Source: Porogramme epimiltina
Lineage: Eukaryota; Basidiomycota; Agaricomycetes; Polyporales; Polyporaceae
Direction: 5' to 3'
Assembly (NCBI GenBank): GCA_900155495.1
Contig: FTLJ01000391.1
Location: 1-64,000, forward strand
Length of the DNA stretch: 64,000 bases
Part shown: piece after piece, positions 24,382 to 35,371 of the stretch
How the letters are laid out: every line of letters begins with the position of its first letter
Position numbering within the stretch: position 1 is the stretch's first letter
Position numbers and translations under genes: made by a program
The notes under the pieces: generated by a model
What the model saw: the letters and a program-made list of their open reading frames with translations, nothing else
What the model was told of the DNA's origin: nothing
Database searches by the model: none

Positions 24382-25968
24382 GTTGTGTATGGGACACAGA
24401 CAGCAATGAGGGAGAGCATGAAGGGTGAGCACCGGGTCGATATATCAGTGGTTGCTGGCGTGGGAGCAGTGTGCCAGACTCACATCGCCTAGGACACAAA
24501 TATCGTCATACAGGGTGATATGATATCAATGCGGTACAACCGAGCGCGGCTGCGTCCTTCGACCAGTATCAAGGGTGGATCGAAACATGTCCGTACCGGA
24601 ACACACTCAAAGTTGACTCCTGGTCGAGCGCTCCTGATATCGGACGTCTGTGACGCCGACGCGAGGCGATGCCGGAGCTATGACAGTCCGCATTTAACAC
24701 TCATCGATCGGGTGTCACCCGTCTGTCCTATGAAGTAGGTTTGTTCAATGCACATTTGAATAGGAATGAGAAATGCCTAGTTTTACCAACAGAAGACGTC
24801 GCTTAACCAGTAAGGTTGAGACGCCAATGCGGCTTCATGACCTTCTGACGTGCACAATCACATTTTGTGGGATATTTCTATATCGAAAAACTAGGGTATA
24901 CAGGCACATCGTAATATGAGGGGATCCCCATCTGAGGGGTCTACATGGTCCAGAAACGGTGATGCCGGTGATGCACTAGAAGAAATTCTGAGGAAGAGCA
25001 ATTGGCTTGAGTCGTTGCCGTGATACATCCCAACACCACAACCTGTCCCAAAATCATCCAAAGATGTAAACTTTTGCATTAGCCAGTGGAGTTCATATGC
25101 AGTACATATCTCGATTTACATAGCATGTTTGCGTGAAAATAAGAGTCAGGCCGGCTGCTGTGGCGTTAAGCGCCACACATCGGTGATGACGTCGCGATGC
25201 GCGATTGACTGGCGACAGCGTAAAAATCGCCACTCCCTACCGCAGCTTACCGGTGAGATCTTGAGAGACGACGGGCAAAGTTGAGGGTGCCGGACGTGAC
25301 TCTATTCGCTTCCAAAAATTGTGAGTAAGCTTCATATCCATCGTTTTGGATTGGGTTCAACTTCTGAACAATAGCTTAAGACACTAAGCTTCGCCTGTCA
25401 CTGCGGACTCGGATGCCGGTCCCACTGGCTGCTTTCTAATGCTCTGCTCGCGCCGGACCCACTCGACCATGTGCTACAGGGATACACCCAAAATGCGTAA
25501 TACAGGAGTCTGGAATGTCTTTGAGTTTGTTGAGCTCACTGCTAAATGTCGCATATCCCAAGCCAGTAGCAACCACTCCAATATTCTTTTCTGATGTCTG
25601 TTGTCACGTAGATACACCGGGACCTCAGAATTTATCCAAAGAACGAACTTAATACCATAGCGTATCTATTCAGATACTGGAATGAGTCTAAAGGCTTACT
25701 TATCATAGCTTCTAACGCTGATTCAGTGCCAAGCATATCTAGAAATAGATATCCCTATCACCCCTGGCGTGCATGCCGCCCCGAGATGGCCGTGGTAGTG
25801 ACATAAACCACTCTTTTCAAGCCCATGTGCCCACGCAAACTGCTGATTCTATAGCACAGGCACTTTGCTTACTGCGATGTACGTCTCCAGCCGCAGAGTC
25901 ATCTTCTAAAATGTACGAGAAAGACCTGACGCCATACTCTTCCCTTCAGCCAGTGCGCAAGGCCGAAA
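24382..25968. other. Intergenic stretch between gene C and the 26-kb gene
   Basis: No frame shows recognisable motifs or splice-linked continuity. Divergent promoters for gene C (minus) and the 25,969 gene (plus) should lie at its ends. Confidence 0.4.
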
Positions 25969-26958
25969 ATGTCGCGATATACTCGTCTTCCAACTTCCCC
26001 CTCTCCCCTCTCTGCTATGGAGACTTTCGAGTACGGTGAAGATGGTGGCCTGGCCGGAGCCCCCAGTCGCAGAGGCGGCGCACTAGGAGTTTCCGATGCC
26101 ACCGCCTGGCGCATCTTTGCCTACACCGCTGTCCTGTCCCTCGCGCTCTCCGCCGCCAATATCTCTTTCCTCTCAGCCTCATCCACTATGGCCGCAGCGC
26201 GTAGAGCCGCAAATGCTTCGCGCCAGCCAGATGCTGCTCTCAAGCGTCCTAGTGTCTACATCGGCCTGGAGAAGGTCGTGTTCGACCCTCCATACTGCAG
26301 GAGCCGCGGCACATTCCCCAAGACGTTCTACACCTACGACGCCCATGACGGACCCCACGCGGAGCTCCACCGCGTGCACGCCCCAGACGACAAGACGACA
26401 CTCACGTTCGGCGGCCCCGTACGTCTGCAACTCCTCGCTCCTCCTCGCTCGTCCCCATGCGTTCACTGACACGTCCCCGCTTCTCCTTCCCTGGCCAGAT
26501 ACGCGCCGTCGTTGACGTGTACCTCCCAGATCACGGCCTTGAGAATTGCACGCTGAGCGCGCGCCGCATAGGGTCCGAGCCCGGACCCGCCGTCGACATC
26601 GACGTCTTCCTCGTCGCTTCCCCATCACCGTCGGACCGCGCGAATGGCGTTTTCTTAGGCAAGCTCGCATTCGTTCCGGGGGAGGAGAGCACCTCGCGCG
26701 CATTCCACTGCCCCGGCCGCTCCCACATATTCTTGGAGTGGCGCTGCGCCGCCGACGACTGTGAGGTCGTCGTGCCCCTTGAGGGAGTCACGAGTCTCAG
26801 TGAGTGCGCGCCCGCCCACGCCGCTGTCGTTGTGCACTCATGGATGCACCGCTAACGTTTGATCGATCCTGACAGCTGCCTCTGCGGAGTCGCTGCAGAA
26901 GACGGGCTTCAGGGTCACGCAGTACGAGGCGGAAAGGTGCATCCCGGGGGCGCTGTAG
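25969..26958 (+). CDS. Unrecognised single-pass membrane protein
   Basis: Three exons (25969-26418, 26499-26799, 26876-26958) keep frame and give 277 residues. The start MSRYTRLPTSPSPLSAM leads to a Gly/Ala-rich cytoplasmic N-terminus and one hydrophobic segment (AWRIFAYTAVLSLALSAANI, residues about 45-65). A lumenal or extracellular domain follows, with five or more cysteines (DPPYCRSRG, ENCTLSA, FHCPGRS, RCAADDCE), suggesting disulfides and a possible N-glycosylation site at NCT. Codon use is GC-rich and all introns have clean GT-AG ends, so it looks real. From memory, similar MSRY-starting type II membrane proteins occur widely in Agaricomycetes without assigned function. I see no catalytic motif. 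It lies upstream of convergent MFS3 and is not obviously part of the duplicated families. Confidence 0.75.
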
Positions 26959-27583
26959 GTGCGCCGTGGAGAACATATGTAAACGCCTGCACCCACAAAC
27001 ACAATCAATGTGTAATGTCGTTTGATGGAAAACATCAGTAGCGGGGATGTCCGCATTTTCTCACTCCACGTCGCGGCGAGAGCGCAGTAACTGCACCCGA
27101 TGAACCTTGCGCTCCATCAGAACTTCCTGCCGCCACCCGACAACGTAAGATGTGCACCATTCTAGAGCACTGCGGTATTGTGCAGGGTTCACAGTCTTAT
27201 TCGCTTCCGCCATTCCGGCAGGTTTAGTGCACACCACCGAATCTCGCGGTCCCTCCGAGAGCCGGCGGCAGCGACTTTGAGTTTGCCCGAGGTGTCCCCC
27301 CGGTAGCATGACATGATGGCCGAGCCCCCAGACCACACCGGGTGCTTGGCGCTCACTCATGCAAGTATTCCGATTTCTTTCCAACCTCCGCCGCGCCACG
27401 CCCGTGTGGTCTGAACTCTGAGCCTGCCCGTGAAGGCGCGGGACATCGTGTACAGCGGCCGTTCAAATATGGGCATTGAAAGAGAATCACGTAACGTAGA
27501 GGTACCCCAAACCACACAGTTTTCACATGTCCGATCTGGGGGCCGAACCCAGCCCGAAGCCCGCGCACCCCGCCCCGCGACGC

Positions 27584-29614
27584 TCAAACCTTGTTCAGCT
27601 CCACCTGCTCGGCCGGTGCCGGGCCCGAAGATGCCTCCCGCCCGTCCTTCTCGTGCAACCCCCAGTTATCGTCTGTCGCCCTCTGCATCGACACCTCGCG
27701 CATGAGCCAGGACGTCACGAACCCGACGCCCGCAATCGCAATCATCACCTCCCAGAGGACGTCGAGCGAGTCCGCGAACGCGGCGCGCACTTCGCCCTTC
27801 AGCGGCTCTGCAAGCGCCCGGATCTGCGGGATTGTCGCATAGGAGATCTCGACGCCGTCGGGGAGGAGCTGCAGGAACGTGCTTGGGAGACGGGAGCGGA
27901 GCTGGTTCTGTAGGACTGTGGCGCCGACGGTGATGCCCCATGCCTGAGACGCCGATAACGCATCAGCAGTGCTCAAGCCATGTATTACGTGAGCAAGCAT
28001 GCCTGGAAGAACGTGCGCACGAAGATGAAGAACGCTAGCGCGCTTGCATTGATCTCTACTGGGAGGGGCGCGAGGATAGGGAACGTTGTCGCAGTGAACT
28101 GAAGAAAGATGACTATATGTACAGCCGTTTTCAATCGGAGGCACTCACGAGCATGCCGAATCCAATACCAGGGATGATCTGGAAGCCGATCCAGTTTCTT
28201 GTTGCGCTGTCGGCGTGGAGAGTGCTCTGAAGACCCATTCCGAGGAAGATACAGCCCCATGCGATCACGTTCTGCGGCTTGTACTTGTTCATCGCGGTCG
28301 CTGTCCCCCCTGCAACAATCGCGAAAGGCGCAATGGATAGGCTGTAGGGGAGAACGTTGACGCCGCTGCCGACTGGGGAAGAATCCTTGCACGCCTGGAA
28401 ATAAACAGGGAGGTAAACTATGGTGATTATCGCAGGAGTGTTAGTGCATCTGCGATTCACGAATACTAAATATCACTTACACAATGCGGCCGCAATGATG
28501 AAGCCGTGAAGTGCAGTCCCCAGATATCCGCTGACGGTCGTTCGATTGGTGAGGAGACGGAACGGGATTGTGGGCTCGGTCGGGACTTTGATTTCGTACA
28601 CAACCCATGCGAAGATACCCACAAAGCCAACAATGAGCGGTACCAGCACTTGGGCGGATCCCCAAGGGAATTGGATACCGCCCCATGTGAGTCCGAGCAA
28701 GGCCGAAGTGGTACTCCCAATGATGAGAATATTGCCGCTGCACAAACCCCGCTGTTAGTTCGAGAAGAGTGCTGCAGTCAAGCACGCTTACAGCCAGTCG
28801 ATACGTCGGAAACGTTGTGAGAAGGGGTCGTGCGGGGTTTTGAGATTGAGGAAGAGCAGACAAAGAACCATGGATATGCCGGTCAAAGGAAGGTTGAGGT
28901 CTGCAAGCATCTTTAATGACTGAGAAATCAACATTAAGGTGATTCTGACGCACAGAAAAGCCCGCGCCACGTCCAGTCTTGCCGTGAAGCAAAACCTCCA
29001 CCTATAAGCGGACCGGAAATTGAGGCAATGGACCATACAAGACCGATGGCTCCTTGGTAAGCGCCGCGCTCTCGTAGTGGAACGAGGTCTGCAAGGATGA
29101 TCTCTGTCAACGCAAGGATGACACCCGAGCCGAGCCCTTGTATAGCTATAGCCATAACGGTCAGGCAAGTCCTAAGTCCAAACTAGAAGACGACGCACTT
29201 CGTCCGGCGATGAGCATCCCCATGCTTGTCGCTGCCCCGCATACAGCGCTTCCGACTGCAAATAGCGCCAGGCCGCCCAAGAGAATCGGCTTCCGTCCAA
29301 AGAGGTTGGCAAAGTGACCTGAGAGCGGTAGAAACGCGACGCCAGCCAGAGTGTATGCAGAACCTATCCATACGAACTGTTGGCCTTGAAAGTGGTTTAT
29401 TATCGTGGGCAACGCAGTGGAGACGGCACTCTGGTACAAAGTGTAGGTCAGCGGTGTCCGTCGCTTGTATGCACGTGCCGAAGCTCACCGTGTCAAGTGC
29501 AGCGAGGAATGTGGCAATGGTGATTGCGAGCATTGAGAGCCAGAAAGACGCCGTCTTCGGAGGAGACACATCCTCGCGAACGTGTGGCACGACGCTCGTT
29601 TGCACGTCGGCCAT
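27584..29614 (-). CDS. DHA2-type MFS transporter (MFS3)
   Basis: Start MADVQTSVVPHVREDV at 29614 (an in-frame ATG at 29665 is also possible). Exon 1 ends ATFLAALDT and exon 2 begins SAVSTALPTI. Motifs in order: QFVWIGSAYTLAG, ANLFGRKPILL (motif A), TIQGLGSG, GPLIGGGFAS (motif C region), INLPLTGISM-type TM6, LGLTWGGIQFPWGSA, YFQACKDSSPVGSGV, and the C-terminal GITVGATVLQNQLRSRLP with a hydrophilic tail ending EQVELNKV. Fourteen TM segments are expected. The sequence is clearly more distant from MFS1, 2 and 4, with a longer N-terminus and no LHGTDF motif. It lies next to the peptide/UstYa block, so export of that product is a reasonable but unproven role. No frameshift was noticed. Confidence 0.88.
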
Positions 29615-30549
29615 GGTGGGGATGAGGGGGAAGGGTGTAGCTGGTGAAGTTGGGGGAAAAGACACTGGGGTCTCCGAGTGCGCGAGGCGGCGCGAAGGTT
29701 TGTGTCCATCGCGGCGCTGTCGGAGGAACGCAGCGCCTCACTTCGCCCGCCATGGGGCTCCTTCTCTTCTGGGCGGCGCTGCCGTGGGCGTCGGGATGCC
29801 ATTGGTAGAGGCGAGCAGTGACGGGTTTGGACCCAGGCTCGGAGCATGACTGCGACCTGTTGTATGCAACCACAGAAGCCTCCTGTCATGCCGAGATCGT
29901 GAGGTAGCTTGGAGAAGATGCGGTTCATCCCTGTATCCGATGATGCGTTGCAATTGACGGCCCCGCCACGCTCGATGTGACCATGATAGATGTAGGACGT
30001 AAACGGGCTGTTCCACCTGGCCGCACTTTCAACACTGCTGGATGCGAGAGGGAGCGTGGGAAAAGCAAAAATTGCGGCACTTTGATGGCTGTGAACGCAT
30101 TACATAATCTTATTCATCACATGTTACGTGATCGTCGTGACGAGAATCCTCTATCGTGAAAGTCAGACCTCTCACACCGACTTGAAGCTAGTTATAGCTC
30201 TCGAGTCCCAATGGGGTATCCGAAAAGTGCATGCCATAGATACAGGGTGTACCGTGGATGCTCTTAGGAGGCTTCGGGACTCGGTATGTAGTGATTCTCA
30301 TTCGACTCGCACGACAATTATCAGACTGCAGCATTCCCTCATAGCGTATTCCAACGTTCGTCCATGTGACTCGAGAGTCTAGAGAATGGCATACAGGACA
30401 TAGTATGCACCAATGATGAAGTGGAATGCAGAGTAATATCCAAAACACGCAAGCTTTCCCTCGTAAGCCCTTCCATCTCGAAGTACTGGCCCGATCTGCC
30501 TATACGTTCGTTAAAGGAGTAGAATACTAATACATCATCATATTTCACC

Positions 30550-30816
30550 TTAGTACTTCTTGTCCTTGCAAGGAATGCCGGGGATGGGCACGTTGATGTT
30601 AAGACCAGGAGCCGGCTTCATGAGCGCCGGGACGGCAACGAACCATCCGACGCCATCGTCCTCATCGCCCTGGCGAGCGACGACATCCTCCCTGACCTTG
30701 TCTACGGAAGTATGTTAACCTCCATCAGGGTGCCCTATCGTACCGTTCGAACACCTACCAACGGGTGCTGCCAGAACCAAGGAGACAAAGAGTAAAAAGA
30801 TGACGGATGCGCGCAT
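30550..30816 (-). CDS. Small secreted peptide (69 aa), possible RiPP precursor
   Basis: Two exons: 30816-30759 and 30701-30550, with a 57-nt GT-AG intron (donor GTAGGT, branch-like GTTAACA, acceptor CCGTAG). The N-terminus MRASVIFLLFVSLVLAAP is a textbook signal peptide, probably cut after LA or AAP. The mature part is about 50 residues: an acidic segment (RQGDEDDG), then GVGWFVAVPALMKPAPG, and a C-terminus NINVPIPGIPCKDKKY. It has one Trp (39), one Cys (64) and a terminal Tyr (69). Basic residues at KVR, AR and KK could be Kex2-like sites, but there is no repeated core. The gene is divergent from UstYa-like gene A and shares its roughly 570-nt promoter region. I do not recognise a homologue. 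The exon model is strong; the precursor role is inferred only from the neighbours. Confidence 0.7.
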
Positions 30817-31387
30817 GTTGTCTGTTGCGAGTACGTTCTGTGGTTGGGTCTGCGCGCAAGCTCTCGACGAGGCAGATGGGAGGTTCTTCGTTGACCCTCT
30901 CCAAACAAGATATATGATCCGGAGAAAGCAGACATCTTGGTAATCGGGCACACCGCCTGCCCGGCAGCATAGCTGTGCCTAGGTCAAGAACTGCATGAGG
31001 ATTCACTTAGTGGGTACGGCAGACGTAATTCTATATCTAACGTTTTGGTGCCACTAGTGAGCTGTCTCCGCTCGGCATCTGACCCGTCGGATCTTCCGGG
31101 TATACCTATCTATCTGATCATTTAGAACCATCGAACCGCCATACGCTGCAACCCACTCTCGGCGCGACGCTCGTATTCAATAAGCATCCCATTTCAGGAG
31201 AGAGAGGTACGACGTAGGGGCCTATTTTCAGTAGCGTAGCTCTGTTGACATATCGGGTAGGTCCCGCTGTCTACATGCACCAATGCTCCACAATGGGTCT
31301 CCGTGCAAATGCCGAACCCGTAAAGATCCCTGGGCACCCTCCACGGCGATAGCGTGAGGGGACGTCTGCCCGTAATCCCTTGTACTG
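30817..31387. promoter_or_regulatory. Shared divergent promoter region of the peptide and UstYa-A genes
   Basis: The 571-nt gap separates two genes transcribed outward. A TATATC-type box on the minus strand lies at about 30,911-30,917, roughly 95 nt upstream of the peptide start. No tandem operator is seen. Co-regulation of the two genes is inferred from the arrangement. Confidence 0.4.
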
Positions 31388-32121
31388 ATGCGCTACTCGT
31401 CGTCCACTCACCCTGTTCTGCGGAGCTCCATCCTCGCTACAGGCCTCACCTTTGCGGCCCTTGTGCTCGTACTCGTGACAGCAATATCTCTCGCGACTCA
31501 AGTATGGCTTTATTGGGCATACCCAGAGCTACCTGTTATACCGCTTGAGAAGACGCTCGCTGAATATTGTGAGCATGCACTCTCCCCGAAGAACTGCTTA
31601 CGAGTTTATATACTAATAGATCGTCTCCACCAGCGTACATTAGTGACGACTACCCTCAGTATTATCCTATCGACCTTGGGGACGTCTCACTCACCCCAGA
31701 GAACACCATCCACTACCAGATCTTTACCGAGGACGCCTCGCGCGAGTGGGAGTCCATCTTCCCACCGGGCGGCGGATTCGTCTACCTGGGACCAGAACAG
31801 CGGCCCTTCGGCCTCGCGCTCTTCCACCAGATGCACTGCCTCGCTCGCATCCGCCGCGCGATGAACTTGCGCCAGTCATCGGAGCACGTTCACCACTGCT
31901 TCAACTACATCCGGCAGGCGATCCTCTGTGAGGCGAACCCAACCATCGAGCCCGTCATCCCCATCCTCGGCCGGCGGAGCGTGAACGCGGAGATCCCGCG
32001 TACGTGCCGCGACTGGACCCAGGTATACGACCTCGCCACGGCACACTTCCGCAATGCGTCTGCGGTAGCCGGAGGAGGAAGAGCGGAGGGAGCGGCGAGG
32101 CCTGAGTTGATGTACGTGTAG
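31388..32121 (+). CDS. UstYa-like (DUF3328) oxidase/cyclase, copy A
   Basis: Two exons (31388-31568, 31634-32121) give 222 residues. A hydrophobic anchor lies at about residues 15-40 (GLTFAALVLVLVTAISLA). The two HxxHC motifs that define the family are intact: HQMHC at 125-129 and HVHHC at 145-149, the latter in the frame HVHHCFNYIRQAILCEAN. Upstream, TIHYQIFTEDASREWESIFPPG matches the usual pre-motif segment, and RTCRDWTQVYD is the conserved C-terminal motif. UstYa/UstYb proteins carry out oxidative cyclisation of ribosomal peptides in ustiloxin-type pathways and act in some NRPS and polyketide pathways. Length is normal. It is divergent from the small peptide gene and convergent with copy B. 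Confidence 0.9.
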
Positions 32122-32313
32122 CTACCGGTGATCGGGCGAAGCACTACTGTGGGCGGCTGGGTGTATTAATGCAGCGGAAAGAGGCTGTAATTTCTAATGG
32201 GGATGCATGAGAAGTCGTGCGGTTCCCCCTCGCACGTCGAGCTTCTACATACTATCCGCGCACTGGGGCCCTGTGCACTGTCAAAATCGGAAGAATGAAT
32301 TCATTAACTCCAG

Positions 32314-33020
32314 TTAAGGGTAGGCATCCGCGGGCCATCTTAGGAAGTTGGCCTCCGCCTCCGTACGAAGAATAGTCCAGTCCCTACAGCGGTGCTCTAA
32401 ACCCAACCCGTCCACTTTTAGGCTCTCTTCCCCTGCTTCCGGTGCCTCCTTGACGGGCTCAACCCGCACGCTCGCGGCGCACAGGAGCATCTGCCGGACA
32501 TAGTTCAGGCAGTGCTGTGTGTGCCAGCTTTCCCACTCGCTGTCGGGCGAGCGCACGACCGCGCGCCGCATCTTGTCGAGACAGTGCAGCTGGTGGAACA
32601 TCGACACGCCGAAGAGCCGATTGTGCGGGCCGAGGCGGACGAACCCGCCCGACCCCGCAGGGAAGAGCGACGCCCACTCGGCAGAGACGTTGGGCTGGTA
32701 GTGCACCGTGTCTTCCACCATTAGGGCTGCGTCGCGCGGGTGCCTCGAGAGCGGTATGAGCGACGGTGGGAAGTCGGTCTCGAGGAAGGCTGCGTTGCGA
32801 GGGGAGTCGTCAGAGCAGTTCATCCCTCCAGGGATGTCACTAAATGAGTAATAATCTTACTGTAGTCCTCGGACTTCCACTCGTCCGACGGGGAGGCAAC
32901 ACGCCAACTATCAACGGCCCTGTGCGCGGACATGTTGGCGAAAATGGCGAACGCTAGAATGAGCGCGGAGGAGAGGTAATAGAGCCATCCCCGGCGCGAG
33001 GAAGGCAGAATCGTGGTCAT
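32314..33020 (-). CDS. UstYa-like (DUF3328) oxidase/cyclase, copy B
   Basis: Start MTTILPSSRRGWLYYLSSAL at 33020, with a TM anchor at residues 12-30. A very short intron (about 35 nt, 32826-32860) is needed to join DEWKSEDY to MNCSDDSPRNAAF; its size is unusual and the boundary should be checked. The protein is 223 residues. HxxHC motif 1 is HQLHC at 131-135 and motif 2 is HTQHC at 155-159 (HTQHCLNYVRQMLLC), both intact. HRCRDWTILR is the C-terminal motif. Outside the motifs it differs clearly from copy A, so the two may catalyse different steps, like the UstYa/UstYb pair. It is tail-to-tail with copy A, about 190 nt apart. Confidence 0.88.
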
Positions 33021-33619
33021 GCTAGTGGGCGCTGAAAATACTTCAAACGTGACTGCCTGCTATATATCATCAAGGGCACAGCTGCTCATGTGTGTCGAAG
33101 TTGAACCCTATTGTGTTGCACGGCGCGCTGACGGTTGGGGGGGGGGCGCACCGGGGGTGCCGGGGGCGGCAATGGCGACGGAGTTTGTATATTTGCGCCC
33201 AGCGAACCACCGGCGCTTGCTGGCGGAATTAGAAGGTGAAATGAGTTGAAGGCGAACGCTAACCTTGTGCAACTTGTGTCCGATCAGCAACGGGTGCGTT
33301 CCTTGTGGAGTCTAGAAGGGGATGCTTCACAGCGTCCGCGTCGTGACGTTCTCTCGGAACTCAATTGCGATAAGAGGCACGGCATGCCATGAGTGTCGCA
33401 CAGGAGAGACGTGGCGGGCATGGTGGTCGAAAGAGACCCGATGTGCTGCGCCCTAACTGAGCTCATGGAGACCGTCATGTTAGCCACCCAATGGAGCTCT
33501 GGAAGGACGGCAGCTTCAAAGAGGAGGATACAGCGTCGTGCCCCTTATAAGGATAGCACTCCCTCCTCCCCTTGGCCGGCCCGCTCAGAGTACTTCCTCG
33601 CTCCGACTCAACACACGAC

Positions 33620-34794
33620 ATGGCCTCACTTACCGCCGCGCGCATGAGCTATGCTGCCGCCCTCGTGGCATCAGTTACTTTCGGTCCGTTTTTACTCTTT
33701 GTGCTGCGTCATTTGATGCGATCGTGATACCCAGGCCTGTATGTCGCCATTGCGGCTCAGACAGCATACAAGATTCTCGCCAGTCCGCCCCGCCACCGAG
33801 TGGGAAAGAAGATCCTCCTGGCATGGGTTGTAACGGTCTTTATTCTTCAGACGATCTACTTCGTCGCGGGCTCCAAATGGAGCGAAATCGAGTTCGTCGA
33901 GTCGACCGAAGACCCCGGTGTGTTTGCGGGGCAGCTCTCGTCTAGACTTGCTGTGCTGAAGGATACTACGTATACTGTGACTATATGGATGGCGGATGGA
34001 TTTATCGTAAGTCTTCCTCTACGGATCAGGGTTTTTAATCTTTGCCGACCGTACGTGCCGCAGTTGTATCGTGCGGTTGCAATATACGCGGACAGGCTTT
34101 ACATAGCGGTGGTACCAGCGCTCCTGTATCTGGCTACATTGGGTATGTCCCTTCCGACTTGTTCATTCACGGGCTTATTGAATCTCCATAGCTTCCGGAA
34201 TTGGTCTCCTAGTCGAGACCGCTAAGCCCGGAGCGGCCTTCGGCCAAGTCTCCGTCATCGATTTTGGCACTCCCTTCTGGTCCCTGTCGGTCAGCATGAA
34301 TGTGTTGACCACACTACTCATCGCTGCTCGGCTCTTCTACCGCCGCCGTTCCCTTGTCGACTGCTACAATGAACACAAGACTAGCTCATACTCCCCTGAA
34401 GTTGCCATTTTCCTCGAGAGCGCGGCACTCTACGCGATTTGTTCGATCATCTATATACCCATGTTCTCCAAGAATATCCCGCTTCAATTCCCTTTCTCTG
34501 CCCTTTTGGGATCAGCTGCGGTAAGCGGTTAATGGCGCTTCCATGGGAGTCACGAACGGCGCTGACTGTATGTATTCCAGGCCATCGCGCCACATCTCAT
34601 CATCTTACGGATGGTAGGCGGGCAGTCGTCGAGGCTCGAGATGAGCTTGATACCGCTCCAGAATCGCGGCGGAGATGCGGAATCAAGTGCAGTGCAGGGG
34701 GGACGTAAGGTTAGTCACAAGGCACCCTTCCATTGACGCGTTTACTCATTTAATTTAGTCCGCAGATGGGAGTAGTTCTTTGGGCAAGAACTAG
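33620..34794 (+). CDS. Multi-pass membrane protein of unknown function (copy A)
   Basis: Exons give MASLTAARMSYAAALVAS, GLYVAIAAQTAYKILAS, ILLAWVVTVFILQTIYFVAG, then SKWSEIEFVESTEDPG, KDTTYTVTIWMADGFI, LYRAVAIYADRLYIAVVPAL, SGIGLLVETAKPG, FWSLSVSMNVLTTLLIAARL and VAIFLESAALYAICSIIYIP, and end AIAPHLIILRMVGGQ plus a Ser-rich tail (SADGSSSLGKN). Seven hydrophobic segments and a cytosolic tail are apparent. From memory this belongs to an agaricomycete family with GSxWSEIEFVES and LYRxWxI(W/Y) motifs, lacking a function. The 7-helix layout is receptor-like, but no standard GPCR motif is seen. It is a tandem paralogue of the next gene. TATAAGG at about 33,545 may be the TATA box. Confidence 0.78.
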
Positions 34795-35371
34795 GCTTAT
34801 CCAGACCTTTTGGACATCACCTTGATTACGCTGTGCGTTCTCTGAGTGTCCCAGAGTGTCCGTAAATGTTGCGAAGCCTCCGATGTAATTGTTACCCTGT
34901 GCGGGCTTTGAGATATCCATGATCCCGTCGAACGATTACCACCATCAAATCGTGTACTCAAACAATCTGCTTCTATTCATCCTGTATAGCGCTGCCGCTA
35001 GTGACCATGACGCCAGCGACACAATACTCGGTTTGGTTGAAGCGAACCATCAGTACGCCCTCGGAAACAGCGAATAACAGCGATCTAGGTACGTGCGTAT
35101 GTGCGTTCGTCAACAAGAGAGCACTTCTTCTGAACGCGGAACCGCATCAAATCCAAATTCAGCGGCCAAGAGAAAGTGGGCACGTCAAGAGCATCATGAG
35201 ATCGCGGGGAAAGCGTCAAACCTCCGACAGTTTGACATTTGCCGGAAAGTCCTCACCCAGGCTACGTTTTGCGGAAGGCTATGCACCGCCCATGTGGCTT
35301 GTTTATATACATTAGCCTCATGGACAGCCATGGTTGCAGCCCCAGTCGAACACCACCAAGATTCGTCCTCA

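Noticed and set aside
26179..26703. 174-codon minus-strand frame
   Set aside because: Antisense to exons 1-2 of the 25,969 gene, composition-driven, no motif.
27061..27399. 112-codon minus-strand frame between the 26-kb gene and MFS3
   Set aside because: No hydrophobic pattern or motif, no plausible introns, and intergenic-like composition.
30550..30816. Kex2-repeat (dikaritin) precursor or mating pheromone for the small peptide
   Set aside because: There is no repeated core with KR sites, and the C-terminus lacks a CaaX box; only the looser precursor idea is kept.
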